From NCBI RefSeq assembly GCF_025766255.1, contig NW_026516670.1:124001-188000 (forward strand): DNA of 64,000 nt, written 5' to 3'. A model generated the notes under the pieces. That model saw only the letters and a program-made list of their open reading frames with translations. It was not told the DNA's origin and did no database searches. The first letter of the stretch is position 1; the number at the start of each line of letters is the position of its first letter. Source of the DNA: Zychaea mexicana (Eukaryota > Mucoromycota > Mucoromycetes > Mucorales > Lichtheimiaceae). A program made the translations under genes and the position numbers. Below are positions 25,933 through 38,006 of the stretch, one piece after another.

Positions 25933-28928
25933 TTATTGAGTCCAATACTGTTGCTGACGACCCTGTTGCAATTGCTGGGCACTATCCATATGCTGGGGCA
26001 CGGGGAACTGCTGGGAATGTTGTGTGTAAGCCATTTGTTGCTGTTGCTGGTGGCTGAAATAATTGGAAGGATTTGGCATTCCAGGCTGCTGGGAACCGCC
26101 CGGCTTATATTGGCCATTGCTTGGATCAGGCTTTCCCTGTGTCTGCTGGGCACCGGCCGCCTGTTGCACTGCTTGTTGTTGAGGCTGTTGTTGTGCAGTA
26201 GCGCCAGACAAGTTTCCACCGAGGAAACCAGGAATTTGTGGGCCTGAGCCATACGACGATGGCTTTTGATAGTCATGAAGTCCCATATTACCGCTACCAA
26301 ATTGTTGATGCAAACCAGACATGTCATCGTAACCAGTCGGACCAGCGGCTCCAGAAAGCGATTGATTGTACAAGTGCTGTGCTTGCTGGGCATTGTACGG
26401 GGTATTGCTCGTTGATGCACTGCTTGGTTTGCTTGATCCCTGGTACATTTGATACATGCTTTTGTTCAAAAATGGCTGACCATATGTAGAGTGCTGATAA
26501 GCGCCGAACTGGTTTGGCATATAATAGTATTGATAGTATGGCATGTTTGGATACATTTGCTGTGCCTGTTGTGGAATAGCCTGCGTTTGCTGGGCATTTG
26601 GTTGCATACTAGATTGGTTGGCACTAGTTTCCTGATTGTACTTATCACGCATTTGATAAGCGTTGCCAGATGATACGGAAGGCGAATAATGGTCGAATGA
26701 ATTGGGATCATAGTAGCCCTAGCGGTTCGTATAGCGTGCGCATACATCTCGCGGTGAGCAAATGTTCTATGAAAGCTAAACTTTAACACCGACACAATTA
26801 CTCACCATGGCAGCGCGTTGTGCATCGGTACCATAGACGCCATAATCAGGTACAGATCCCATTGGATTCACACCGTAGCCAGGAACACCAGCAACTTGTT
26901 GATTCGGCATATATGAGTTGTATGCGGACGTAAGATGGTCCATACCAGTGACCTGCTGCTGTGATTGCTGCTGCTGCTGCTGTTGTTGTGCATGGATAGT
27001 CTCTTGCTGTTGTTGCTTCAAATAGGATGCCTGATCCGCGAATGCTTCAGAGGTTGCCAAGCCAGTAGTTTGGCCAACTGCAGCTGGTGCATTCGCAGTA
27101 TAACGGTTCAAATAACTTTGCTGTGGCTCCACTGAAGTTGGCTTTTCGTCGGGAACTTGTACTTGATCCTGCTTATCATGCTCGTTCAATCTATCACAAT
27201 TTTTTTTGACAAAATAGGTTGGCAATCCTACAACTCACCCAAAGTCGATATCTCATCGGCCTTTACCTAGAATTAACATCCACAGAAGAGCCTACAGTTG
27301 AATCTTCCAGGCTCAAAGTGCCGAATTTTACATCGACACCTGAAAGCGTGGCGCTATTCGGAAGAACCACTGGTTCATCCTGTCGCAATCGACGGCCTAC
27401 AGACTGTCTCACTTTGCTATCTACAGTAACAGGCTGTGGAAGAGGTGATGGTGATGATGATGATGATGACGATGCGGTTTGCTCTTTGTCGTTTGCAGTT
27501 TCTGCTTCAGCCGTGGAATCCATAGGCTCTTCTGTTGTTGAATCCAGTGTTTCTGGAATTTGGGGTGGTGGTTGTTTCTGCTCATCTTTGGTGTTTTCCG
27601 CTATATCCTCCTTTAACAGTGCGGAACCAAATGAGGTTGGCTGATCTGGTTCAGTCCATGGATCGGTCGTCGTCGTCTTATCCGTAATTTTTGCTTCTGT
27701 GTCCCATCCATCGTTGTCTGTGGGCGCGCTCCAAGTATCTTCAGCTGGGGCATTCCAACTATCCTTGACTGCTTGTTCTTCAGATGCGGCGATGGCGGGT
27801 TTCGTTTCAGGTTCAGGCGCAGGTTTCGATCTACAATAGCAAGCTTTTAGTCACTACCGATACGTCAAAGTCGAATAGTCATTTTTATATCGCGTACTTT
27901 AATAGGCTTGCCCAAGTTTTAGGTGCTGAGGAGGTAGTGGTGGAGGAGTTTGCGGTAGGAATAGGAGGCTTTTGTTCGGTATGGAGAGAAGGAGTAGGGT
28001 TCGCTGGTTCTTCGTTATCATCCCAAGATGGTTTGGCTGCTGCTGCCCAGGTATCATCAGGAGAGCGAGTTGTTGTGGCGGGCCAGCCATCTGTTGCGTT
28101 CGTCGAAGTTGTGTTCAATGAATCATTCAAAGTTGTAGGCTCGTCTAATGCGTCTGGAGGCTTGGGGGCAGAAGCAATGGAGGCCCAGGAACCACCTGCT
28201 GCGCGCTCAGAAGATTGTGCTGGTTTCATTTGCTTTCCCCATGAAGCAGCTTGTATTTGTGAAGGTTGCTGTGATGTTGCGGTAGGCTTTCCACGAGCAC
28301 TGCGAGTTGACGTCGAGCCGCCTATGTTTTTTTCGTCATTATCGATTCATCAGAACCGCAACCGTTAGTATTCATTTCGTGTCTCAGCTGGTACGTAATA
28401 ACAGTATTCATCGTTTCTTTTTACCTCGAGATCCTCGACCTCGTTCATTATTATTTCGTGGTATTTGCGTGCGTTCCGTACGTGGTGAATACGCAGTGGT
28501 CGATAACGTCGCGGGTTGTACTGCTGCTGCCTTTGCCTTTTGAGCTGCTTCTTTCTTTGATTTTTTGCTTTTCACTTCGCCCCACTGAACGGCGTGTCCT
28601 AGAAATAAAAGGAATAGCAACAAGAGAAAAGGTTATTGACTGTAAACCTCTATGCTTCCTCTTCTAAGAGCAAACAAGTATTCCTGATTTCGAGTCTCTT
28701 ACCCGCGCTAATCCGTTCGATTGTCAGTTCCAGATCCCCATCGGCATCTTGTAGGGCAAATAATAAATCTTCATCCGACCAATCCTCGAATAACTCTTTA
28801 AGAGTAGATAGCTTCGAGGCATATTTAGATTTGAGTTTTTTCACATTATTCTGTCCATTGCCGGTTGGAAGGGAGCCTTTAGTCCCTGCCGAATTCGGTT
28901 GTGTTAAGCGTGTTTCGTATGAAGTCAT
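25933..28928 (-). CDS. DEF1: RNA polymerase II degradation factor 1-like, CUE domain, Q-rich (Def1)
   Basis: Six exons on the minus strand: 28928-28703, 28598-28425, 28321-27898, 27830-27267, 27190-26806 and 26718-25933. They encode 852 residues. The N-terminal CUE-type ubiquitin-binding helix bundle (about residues 33-80) contains SKLSTLKELFEDWSDEDLL. GHAVQWGEVKSKKSK follows across a splice; that string is diagnostic of Def1. The middle is Trp-punctuated and low in complexity. The C-terminal half is rich in Gln, Tyr, Asn and Pro, with a polyQ run near residue 505. Yeast Def1 promotes ubiquitylation of stalled RNA polymerase II after DNA damage. The long disordered C-terminus matches that protein, whose processing releases a nuclear N-terminal part. 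Exact boundaries in the low-complexity region are less certain than the CUE exons. Confidence 0.84.
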
Positions 28929-31868
28929 TAGGATTGTTGGCCTCGATCTGACAAAGAAAATGAAAGATAAAAAGAAAACGATGAAGCGGTTATGTGAATA
29001 CGTATATAACATGCATAGTGTTGCGAGAGATTGATTCAAGAAAAGCCTATCGAGAGTATAGAGTAATAAAAGTTACATTGTGTGTCGTATGGATGGATGG
29101 TGTTGTTGTATCTCTCTTTTTTAACTCTCCTGGAAGAAAAAGAAACGAGAAGGTCAGGTCGGTCTCGAAGTGGCACCTTAATCACGGAGAAGTAAGTGAC
29201 TTGTGTATTGAAGAAGAACGCATGATCGTCGCTGGGTGACACTTGACTTCAGGTTTTTTTTATCCTAGCAACAATCATTTTATATCCACTAGCTCTTAGT
29301 TCTGTTACGATGTGATTTGAACTTCTATCATCACCTATCGCTTACAGCCAAGCTGTTTATTTTGTTGTGGGTCAATGCGCACGGTAGTTCTTAAGTTTGC
29401 ATAAACGCGTACTCTTCGGAGATCCAGGCGATCGCTTTCTAGCAGACGTGGTGCCATCTACGAGACATAAAACATACCTCTACACTCATACTAGACAGTA
29501 GTAGGTAAAGCATATATAAAACGAGAAGTATCTATCGCACTGCGGCAAATGCCACTCGATCCCTTGTGATTTCCTTGACATAAATCTGGCCATTATTTAC
29601 CACTACTTATCTTATACAAAAGAGTTTACAAAGAATGCATTAATATATAACGCATTCAAATTCAAATTCATATATTTCGTATGCACATCTCTAATAAAAT
29701 TAGAGCCTATACCTCACGACAACGCATGCGGGTAAGCTTTTTGCGAAAGAAGGGGAGCATAATAGCAACAAAGTTGAGGTGACACGAAAACCGGATCTAC
29801 CTCCGAAAAGATGGCAAGTACGGATCCACAGGTCATCATCGAACAAAAAGAAGGTCCCAAAGCGCGTCTCCGGTTGCGCAGTTCTCAGGGCCCACATGCT
29901 GATACAGAGATTCTTTTTTAAAAGCCTATGTTCGTTTTCTTGGCTCTATTAATCAACCCGGCTGTTCGTTTGTAAAAAATAGAGTAACGAGCTCCTTCTG
30001 TGTCATGCTATACTACTCCTGTTACACATCGTGAAAGCGTATATCTTGCACATCTTCTTTGTCAGTTCCATACACAGAAGCGTCATACTATATGAATTGT
30101 TTTGTTGTTTTATAGCATATTGAAAGTATCCAAGTGCACTGACCACTAGCATTATCATTATTCTCCTTTAGAGACCCGGGCTCGTCCCATATCATTACAG
30201 CCACCAGTGCTACTTCATAACTAAGTTACTGCGTATGTATATGTCTGATGTCATCGAATTTTGCGTAAATAAAAACCTGTTCTCCGCGATACGGACGCTC
30301 TATGCTGTATTAGGCGACTCCTGGAGATGACCCGTGTTCCAATGGTGAAACGATTGAAGATGGGGGTGGCGCTAATCACATTACTATACAGAGCTAATAC
30401 AGAACAAACACATCCTCTCGCTCAAACATGCACAGTTGTCTTTCATGCAGCTTTTACTATTGCCATTATCAGTGGCACAGTATAAAATCTGCCGCACCGA
30501 AATATGTATACTGAAATAAAGTGTGTCAGCAAAAAAAAAGGTCTGGGTCCTCCTCTTGCAGGATAATCAACGAATCTAGCCAACCATACCTTTCTTTTAT
30601 GCTGCGCGACAATGACTTGTGAGTGTTTTGAGAAAAAAAGAAGGTTTCAATCGCGAACCTGAATAGAACCATCCGTTGTCACGCGCGGTTGTCCATTTCC
30701 ATTTCCTTTACGCGTTTTAAGGAAGGTACTATAACTTATACGTGCATACGCTGCAGTGATCCATTGAAGGTGTTGTTATTAGATATGCATAAAGCGCTCG
30801 TAGAATCATATGTTATTTGATGAGGGATAAAACGTCTGAAAGCGATGTAAATAGCTGTAAATTCTCGGATTGCCCTATTGAAGAATATATTCGGGCTCAC
30901 GGGCTTAGCCCGTAATATCGCTACAGACAAAAGCTCTTATGTTTGCGACTTGAGGAAGGGAAGCAATAAACCTTGTTAACAATGCAGATCATTACATCGC
31001 ATAATATAACTTCTGGGCGCGACATAATATCACAATGACACATCATGGGTAAGGAACATTTGGTGTGTATTCCCAACTCCTGGGTGCTAGCTAGAAAAGG
31101 TACATCTCCGAAACAACGCCGAATAAAAGCTGTGCGTAGCAGAAGCTACAAGTAAATCCAGAGGACCATTTACAATAGGTAGTGCATGAATATGCTACTA
31201 TAAATCTATTTTGTATCCGTATGAATCTCCATGACAAGATATGACACATGGTCAGTTTTAAAATAAAAGCATCCATAGGTTACCGAGCTCGTTGTTATCT
31301 AATGACCAAAACGTTGAGCGAAAACTTACAAACTAACACGAACAAGGTTGATGTTCTGCGTGGAACAGCTTGAGGCGGCGCACTACCCCCATCCCCGAAG
31401 TCCCAAGACTTCATTCGTCGCAGCCCGTTCTGTCCCTCTTCGCCGACCAAGGAAAAGGTTGCCTTGGCATTTCAAACGGAAATGCTTTCACCCAACAAAA
31501 CCTAGTATCGCTGAAAGGGGCTGACGTATGGGATAAGTAAAAAAATCTCTGTTGCTTTTTGTCTTCTTGTGCTACATGCCAGAAATCGTGGGAAGGGCCC
31601 TTTTGCTTTTTCTACCTTTTAAAAGAAAGTTGTAATCTGCACCTACCGAAGTCAGTAATTGCTGCTAACCTGCTCGTGCTTAGAAAGGCAACGGAAGTTT
31701 GGTTTTTTAAAAAGGAAGTTTGCGTCCTTGCTCTCATACTCCTTGAGAACTGTGTTGTTTGTTTATTCAGTTGAGACCTGTGGTGTAACAATGGAAGACC
31801 CCACTCAGGTGGGATTATGTTTGCAATCAAAGCAAAACATCAGTGCACGCACCGACAGTTGGATCCAA
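28929..31868. other. 2.9-kb intergenic, no supported gene
   Basis: AT-rich with many stops in all frames. I looked for tRNA A/B boxes, ORFs with splice sites and transposon ends and found none. The minus-strand frame 29897-29700 is non-ATG and unsupported. Confidence 0.5.
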
Positions 31869-31877
31869 TATAAAAGG
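31869..31877 (+). promoter_or_regulatory. TATA box upstream of the C2H2 gene
   Basis: TATAAAAGG lies 274 nt before the C2H2 start codon. Two short upstream ORFs lie in between. Confidence 0.55.
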
Positions 31878-31889
31878 CGCAGGAAAAAC

Positions 31890-31982
31890 ATGAGTTTTCT
31901 TATAATTCTTCCACCTCCCATTATCACCATTTACCTTTTGCACATTATATCCACTGCATACTGCGGAAAGAGAACATTCTGA
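31890..31982 (+). other. upstream ORF 1 in the C2H2 leader (30 codons)
   Basis: It starts at the first ATG after the TATA box, in an AAACATGAG context, and ends at TGA. The encoded peptide is hydrophobic. It may act as a translational control element if the leader is unspliced. Confidence 0.35.
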
Positions 31983-32026
31983 GATAAAGTGGGTCATCGT
32001 TTCTTCGTTATTACTCTGTAAACGCT

Positions 32027-32131
32027 ATGAGCAGACATTCAACGACTATCATGGGGAGTTATTTGGTGCTGTTGTTATTACTGTGCGCCATTTCTGCTCA
32101 TGCATATCATTACAGGCACTTTGTTAATTAA
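32027..32131 (+). other. upstream ORF 2 in the C2H2 leader (34 codons)
   Basis: It ends 11 nt before the C2H2 ATG and encodes a signal-peptide-like sequence with a LVLLLLLCAISAHA core. Either it is a regulatory uORF or the leader is spliced; the sequence alone cannot decide. Confidence 0.35.
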
Positions 32132-32142
32132 AAGCTCGCACC

Positions 32143-33755
32143 ATGCACTTTAGAATGGCCACTTTACCAGAATATGATGCGTTGTCACCAGGTTTGACAT
32201 CTACGTCGCAACCTCCCGCTGGCTCTTTTGAGCTGCAAGAAGACGATTGCTTTATTTCGCGTTGGCTGACAGAGAACAGCAGCGGTGTTACAATCAACAG
32301 CATCTGCCACCAGCAGCCTCCCGAGACGCCAACTACAACGTTCAGCTCTGATGAAGCGGCACCCAGTATGACTCCCTCTAGTTCTATAACAACAGTCGCT
32401 ACAACAAGTTCATTCCCAACTTTTTCTCCTTCAGCTATGGAGAGCTTCTCGGCGCAAACATTTGCGTATCCGGTTAACTGCTCGAGCTATCCAAATGCAC
32501 CTTTGTGCGACAGTGTCGTCAACCGCAGCAGCAACAATGAAACCACAACAGCCGAAGCACCAGAATCATTGACGACAATAGCAGATACCGCAGCAACTTA
32601 CACATCATTCCATCCAATTTTATCACCATTTTCTCAAAGCCAAAGTAAATTTCAAGGCGACAACACGGTCCTATATCAAAAAGAATATTCAAATGTAAGA
32701 TTCTGTTTCCCACCATACAGAAGCAGTGTATGTCGCCGTGTTGTTCCTCGATTATACTTACATTTGTTGGTCACAATTTCTTTTATCAGACCCCCTATGC
32801 TACCGCTCCATCACATCAGTATCAAGACTACTGTATACAGCCGTCCCTAGACTCGCAAATAGTCCACACCACTGCTACATCATCACAAATATACACGAGT
32901 TTTTCGGAAGAGCAGCGTCATCCCCAATTGTCATCGCTATCGCCATGTACACCCACCGAAGAATACTTTTGGTGGAATCATCAAGGTGTTATTGACGAGG
33001 TAATGAATTCACATACCCTAAGATCAGCAACTATGGTACTATCATGACAGGCACTTCAGCCGTGCCATTTTAATGGCGCTCGATTCTCATTGCTTCTTTA
33101 GAACACAGGTCAATTTCCTGCTCTCAACGGGACCGGCACCTGGCAATCTGACGGTAATATCATCAACAGCAGCAATGTCAGCAGCGAGAATGATGGCCCA
33201 ACTTCTGCCAGTAGTATTATGAGTACGAACAGAGCAGTACTGCATGACACGCTTTCACCGCAAAGATTGAGTGGCGAAGCGAGTGCACTAATGCCGGAAA
33301 TTGATACCGATTTACCATTTGACGCCTCAGCAGCAGTAGCATCGGATTCGTACTACCCTTTTGAATACGTAAGTGGCGATAATAAACAGACGAAAAGAAG
33401 AAAGCGTTCCACCAACCGAAGTCGTCGCGCACACCATCATCCGTATGGCGACACTACTACTGTGACGACTACCACAGCCATAACTGATCTACGCCCGCTG
33501 CAAAAAATTAACCACGGACGAGTAAAAAGCAAGAAAAGGGAACGCGCAAAGTGTGGCCAATGTCCAAAAACGTTCTCCAGGCAACGGGATGTGGCGCGCC
33601 ACATATCAACAAAACACCAGAAAAAACAGTTTCATACCTGTAAGAAATGCGGTACGAGGTTTCCACGTAAAGACACGTTATTTCGACACAAACGCAACGT
33701 TTCTTGTAATAATGAAGATGGAACGGCAGATTCAATGACCAGTAGTAGTTGCTGA
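32143..33755 (+). CDS. C2H2 zinc-finger transcription factor
   Basis: Exons are 32143-32694, 32790-32999 and 33102-33755, giving 471 residues. A Ser/Thr/Pro/Gln-rich, probably disordered region (about 1-330) contains an acidic motif near the start (LQEDDCFISRWLTENS) that could be an activation or interaction segment. A basic KRRKR stretch that could serve as an NLS follows. Two adjacent zinc fingers lie near the C-terminus: the first is C-x2-C-x12-H-x4-H (CGQCPKTFSRQRDVARH) and the second C-x2-C-x12-H-x5-C (CKKCGTRFPRKDTLFRH then RNVSC). The protein is presumably a nuclear DNA-binding regulator; no orthologue was recognised. A second in-frame ATG at 32155 is an alternative start. The leader has two uORFs. 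Confidence 0.8.
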
Positions 33756-34331
33756 AGCAGCTATTAAATTTATTTATATGTTACTCATGATATTCCTTCC
33801 TTTTTTAAGTTCCTGTATGCTTTCCCCAAACTATATGTGTGTGTGTATGTACCTCATGTCTGTATGCTATCAAGTAAGAAAACCAATAAAATCTGTAGCA
33901 CTTTTTTGGCTGTGGCCTCCAAATGCTTATACAAAGTTTGTTGATTACACAGCGACGAGCAATATTGATTCGGCGGAAATCGGACATGCAGCCACTAGAG
34001 ACGTTTCGCGTAGCGTACTCTATTTACACACATGACCTTACAAAATAATCCGTCACGTTAGAAAGTCTCGGCCCAAGGCGTGCCAAATAGGATCCCACTG
34101 AGAATAGAAAGACTTTCGCTTTACCAATAGAATCGCTTCATTTAATTATACTAACCTTCCAGATCATGAAGAAGTTGTCAATCTGTCAGATTAAAAGCAA
34201 AGCTGCTTTTGTTTTGTTTGTATCCTCTCGCTCGCTCTCAACTTCTTTTTTCTGTTCGACAGCTCCTTCGTCTTCAACGTTGCTACGCCTGAATCATCCT
34301 AAAACATGAACATCATATGTTTTTTTGGTAG
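33756..34331. other. 3' flank of the C2H2 gene and pyrimidine-rich stretch
   Basis: AT-rich, then a C/T-rich tract at about 34205-34300 that resembles a fungal promoter or leader. It ends in an aaaacATG (34306) that runs out of frame before the GC-rich frame below. Confidence 0.4.
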
Positions 34332-35290
34332 TATACCACTCCTGCCGCCACCACCGCTTCGCAGCCATTGCCTTCCAGAGGCACACAGGATGCTGTTTCT
34401 TTTGCTCCTATCCATACCTCCTCATTGCTGACTCGGTCTGTATCTGTGGATGACGCCTCGACAAGAAGGCGGATTGTGCCCAGCAAAACGCTGGATATGC
34501 ACATGCTGCAGGCCATCGAGGCGCAGCAGCCTTACTACCAGCAACTACGCGGCAGCATCACTGCTACTAAGGGCACTGTGGCTCAACAGCCGTTCATCGA
34601 CGCCGGCAAGCTGGTAGCGAGTATCTCAGTTCGCTACTGCCGCGAGCGCTTTGCCGAGATGATGCAAGACGAAGAGCATCTGCAAGAAGCTATGTTTGCA
34701 GCAACCGGCCTTGGAGGGTCAGAGCCGTCCGAGCTGGACCTGTTACGCGCGGACGTCTTTTTCCACGTTGGTTCTTTTTGGATGATAAACAAAGATAATG
34801 TCTTACCAGAATATTACGCCGGCACATTGCTCGATTACACTTCATTTGCTTGTTGTTACAAAGTACCAAGACTTCCGCGCCGCCAGCAAAAGGAACGGGA
34901 CCATGTCGCCGAGGGGCGACAGGAGGGGGAGAACGTCCTGAGAGAGATGGTTGCTCTCGCTCTTGGCTGACACCAGCGTCGCAAACAGCAGCAGCAACTA
35001 CTAGACAACAAAGACGAAGACGAAGCGAATGTCGCTGCCCGTTTGCGTAGTGCTCACGTCGCCGGGTCGTCGACGACCGTAGCGATCGCTTGACGGCGGT
35101 CATGGAGGTCACGAGTCGCTCTCAACAGCGTGCCCAGCAACAGCACCAATAAATGATAGAATTACTAGTTTTTCCGCCCTCCGTCAGTCGCAGCAAGAGT
35201 CGGCTGTACTCAACGAGACGACCACGTCCATTAACAGCCTTGTCGCTGCGCTCTCTCCTTTTCGGCAACAACAGCAGCATCAATATAGTA
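34332..35290 (+). pseudogene. GC-rich broken reading frame, possibly a decayed gene
   Basis: One plus frame is open from 34332 to the TGA at 34968-34970 (first internal ATG 34497). Its amino-acid composition looks real, with segments such as QQPYYQQLRGSITAT and ISVRYCRERFAEMMQDEE. After the TGA the same frame continues coding-like (RRKQQQQLLDNKDEDEANVA) to about 35090. Coding-like sequence then shifts frame at about 35060-35150 (VVDDRSDRLTAVMEVTSRSQ) and again at 35170-35280 (ALRQSQQESAVLNETTTSI). GC content is well above the flanks. No upstream ATG joins in frame, and no splice solution that I tried repairs it. I do not recognise the family. It could also be a real gene with unrecognised introns. 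Confidence 0.35.
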
Positions 35291-36615
35291 GGTTCTTTTC
35301 GTTGCAGTAAACTTCACGCGTACCTGGAAATAGTGGATCATTTTGGATTGTTTTGATCTCAACAGATCTGAATACTTAAGTGTATATTTAAAAGTCGGGA
35401 CAAACGATATGCATGGAGATGAATAATCAAAAAAAGGTAAGGAACGGAAGAAGAGAAAAAGAGATACTAGAAACAAGGTTGATTGCTACTTTAGTCGCCA
35501 CTTGTTATGTTTCTGTATTGCTCGTTGGGCAAACGTAAGTTTTCTTCAAGCAAAAGAGATTTCACACCAAAGAACTTTGATGTTTTGACTCCCCTCCTTC
35601 ATGCAATGCTTTAGTTTTTTAAGATGTGGCAAGCTTGTAATGCTTACCAACAGACAGTTGCATTGAGCGCTGCAACCTCTTTTGATCCAACCCGCTCCAC
35701 AGATTCGTCACGCGTCCGAATTCCCCTTCGACAGAAACACGGACCTTTGACATGTCAGCATTCTCATTCTTTTATGCTTCGGTCATTGCTGCACCTATAC
35801 ATAATACCAGTAAGAGTCGATATAAACTTGGTTATTGTATCGAGTTTGAATATTTATACCAACTAAGCGTCATTAAACAGAATGAAATCACCATACTTCT
35901 CGAAAAGAATGTCGATGATAGCATTCAAACTGAGACTCATATGCGTTTTAATGCTACTAATAACGAGAAGCTTCTTCACGTCACCATGTCGCCGCACGGT
36001 ATCACCCAATAGCGCAGAAAAATACAGGATGCTTTTTCTGTATTCATCCTGAATCCATGAGCCACGAAATTCCCGGTGGGGAGCTCCTCCATCGCAGTTC
36101 TCAAGTGCTTGAATTAATATGAAGCGTAAAATATGTGGCTTTTTTACATTTAAGGTAGGAACACATATTCTCCCAGAATTGATATATATGTTATTGTTAG
36201 TACATCAGGATAAATGCAAATTTGCTCATAATAGTGCTCTCTGTCTTCAGATAGACTGTCGAGGTCAAACGAGTGATTCGAGCGTGTACGCGTAACATGT
36301 TTCGTTTGTTCATATTAACAATTCTCCGCGCACGTTTGGCTTGTAGACGTGATCAAGCAAGGGCAAACAGCAGAAGAGGAGAAGGAGGACGCATCCGATA
36401 ATGAGCCTTGTATAGTTAAATAAATTCAGCAGAACATGCTGGTTATTGAAGTATGGCTTTATTGAAGTTGCCAAAGCTCACGGTTAAACTATGTTCCTAT
36501 GTCTCCAAAAACAGCATACAACGAAGGCACCCGAAACGTCTAATACAAGTTCCGGAGATATGTCCCAGCGACGCTTATATTATGCTTCTGATGACAACAC
36601 TGCCCTGTACAAACA
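35291..36615. other. intergenic, one small ATG frame
   Basis: No confident gene. The plus frame 35752-36012 (86 codons) begins with a weak signal-peptide-like MSAFSFFYASVIAAP. It is otherwise unrecognisable and may be random. Confidence 0.35.
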
Positions 36616-38006
36616 ATGTCTTTACTTCGTTCCATTAAAGCCAGTGTGCCTCAATTCCAACGCGCCTTTTCAACTATCAAAATACCCGACATGGAGGTGG
36701 ACAATCTTGTGATTGGTGCCGGCGTAATCGGTTTGGCCATTGGCGAAAAGTTGACCCGCGAACGACCTTCAGAGACCACCATTGTCGTTGACAAAAACAA
36801 GCGATGTGGCGAGGAAACCAGGTATGGCGGGAAATAGTGTTCCTGGTATATGCGTGCAAATATTGAAAGGAGCGTTTGTTAACACGAGCTATATCTGGTT
36901 TTCATTTGTTCACATTCACGGGGATATAGCTCCCGCAACAGTGAAGTGATCCATGCAGGCATATATTATCCCAAAGATAGTTTGAAGACTCAGCTTTGCA
37001 TCCAAGGCAAAAATCTTATGTACAGTCTTCTCTCGCACACAAACATTCCATACAACAAGATTGGCAAGCTTGTCGTCGCTCAAACCGGAGAACAGCAAAG
37101 CTATCTTCAAGAATTGCATGACAAATCAAACGAACTCGGTGTCGAAACGCGCATGTTGACTGGCGATGAGACAGCTGCCATGGAACCTGAAGTCAAAGCA
37201 TGTGCTTCATTGCTATCACCAACAACCGGCATCATCGACTCTCACTTATTTATGGATTATTTGGAGCAACAAATTGTTCAGAATGGGGGCGATTTGGGTC
37301 TGTATACCTCGGCGATGGCGATCCAACCTTGTACCGAGGGTGGTGATGGTTATATTGTCGACCTCGCCACGCCACCAGGTTCAGCAGAGGTGACTACCGT
37401 ATTAGCTAAGCGTGTTTTCAATGCCGCCGGCTTGCATGCGGACAAAGTATCGAACTTGTTGCTGGGCGATAAATACAAGCTTCACTACGGTCGAGGATTC
37501 TACTATGCATACAACGGACCTGTCAAAGTCAACCATCTTATCTACCCTTGTCCGGCTAAGAATCTCGCAGGCCTTGGCACACATTTGACTGTGGATATGG
37601 CGGGGAAGATCAAGTTTGGTCCCGATATCCATTATATTGACGACCCGTACGATTACAATGTACCAGACGACTCTAACGATCGGCAGCGCTTCGCGGAAGC
37701 GGTTCGAAGTTTCATGCCGCATATTGATCCTAACAAATTACATCCTGATTATGCTGGCATAAGGTACTGGAAAGAAAAACAGTTTTCTTGCTCCTCGTTG
37801 GTTATGAGTCGCAAATTTATCTCACAATGCTACATCTTCTTAGACCGAAGCTTGCAGGACCTGGTGAGCCATTTAGAGACTTTCTGATCCAAGAAGAAAA
37901 GCAAGATGGATACGCCAACTTCTTTTCGCTGATCGGTATCGAAAGTCCTGGCTTGACGTCCAGTATGGCAATCGCAGAATACGTACATAATCTCATAGAG
38001 AAGTAA
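36616..38006 (+). CDS. FAD-dependent L-2-hydroxyglutarate dehydrogenase-like, mitochondrial
   Basis: Exons are 36616-36821, 36930-37763 and 37844-38006, giving 400 residues. An Arg/Ser N-terminal presequence (MSLLRSIKASVPQFQRAFS) suggests mitochondrial import. The dinucleotide-binding fold begins with VDNLVIGAGVIGLAIGEKL (about 29-47). SSRNSEVIHAGIYYP, formed across the first splice, is the signature of the L2HGDH/DAO oxidoreductase family. GRGFYYAY, the KIKFGPDIHYID region and the C-terminal IGIESPGLTSSMAIAEYV are also family-typical. The enzyme oxidises L-2-hydroxyglutarate to 2-oxoglutarate with FAD, a metabolite-repair reaction. The family assignment is solid; exact substrate is inferred. 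A degraded partial copy lies about 1.2 kb downstream. Confidence 0.9.

Noticed and set aside
34690..35112. Minus-strand 140-codon ORF
   Set aside because: It is the complement of the GC-rich broken frame; Arg/Ala-rich composition is a GC artefact.
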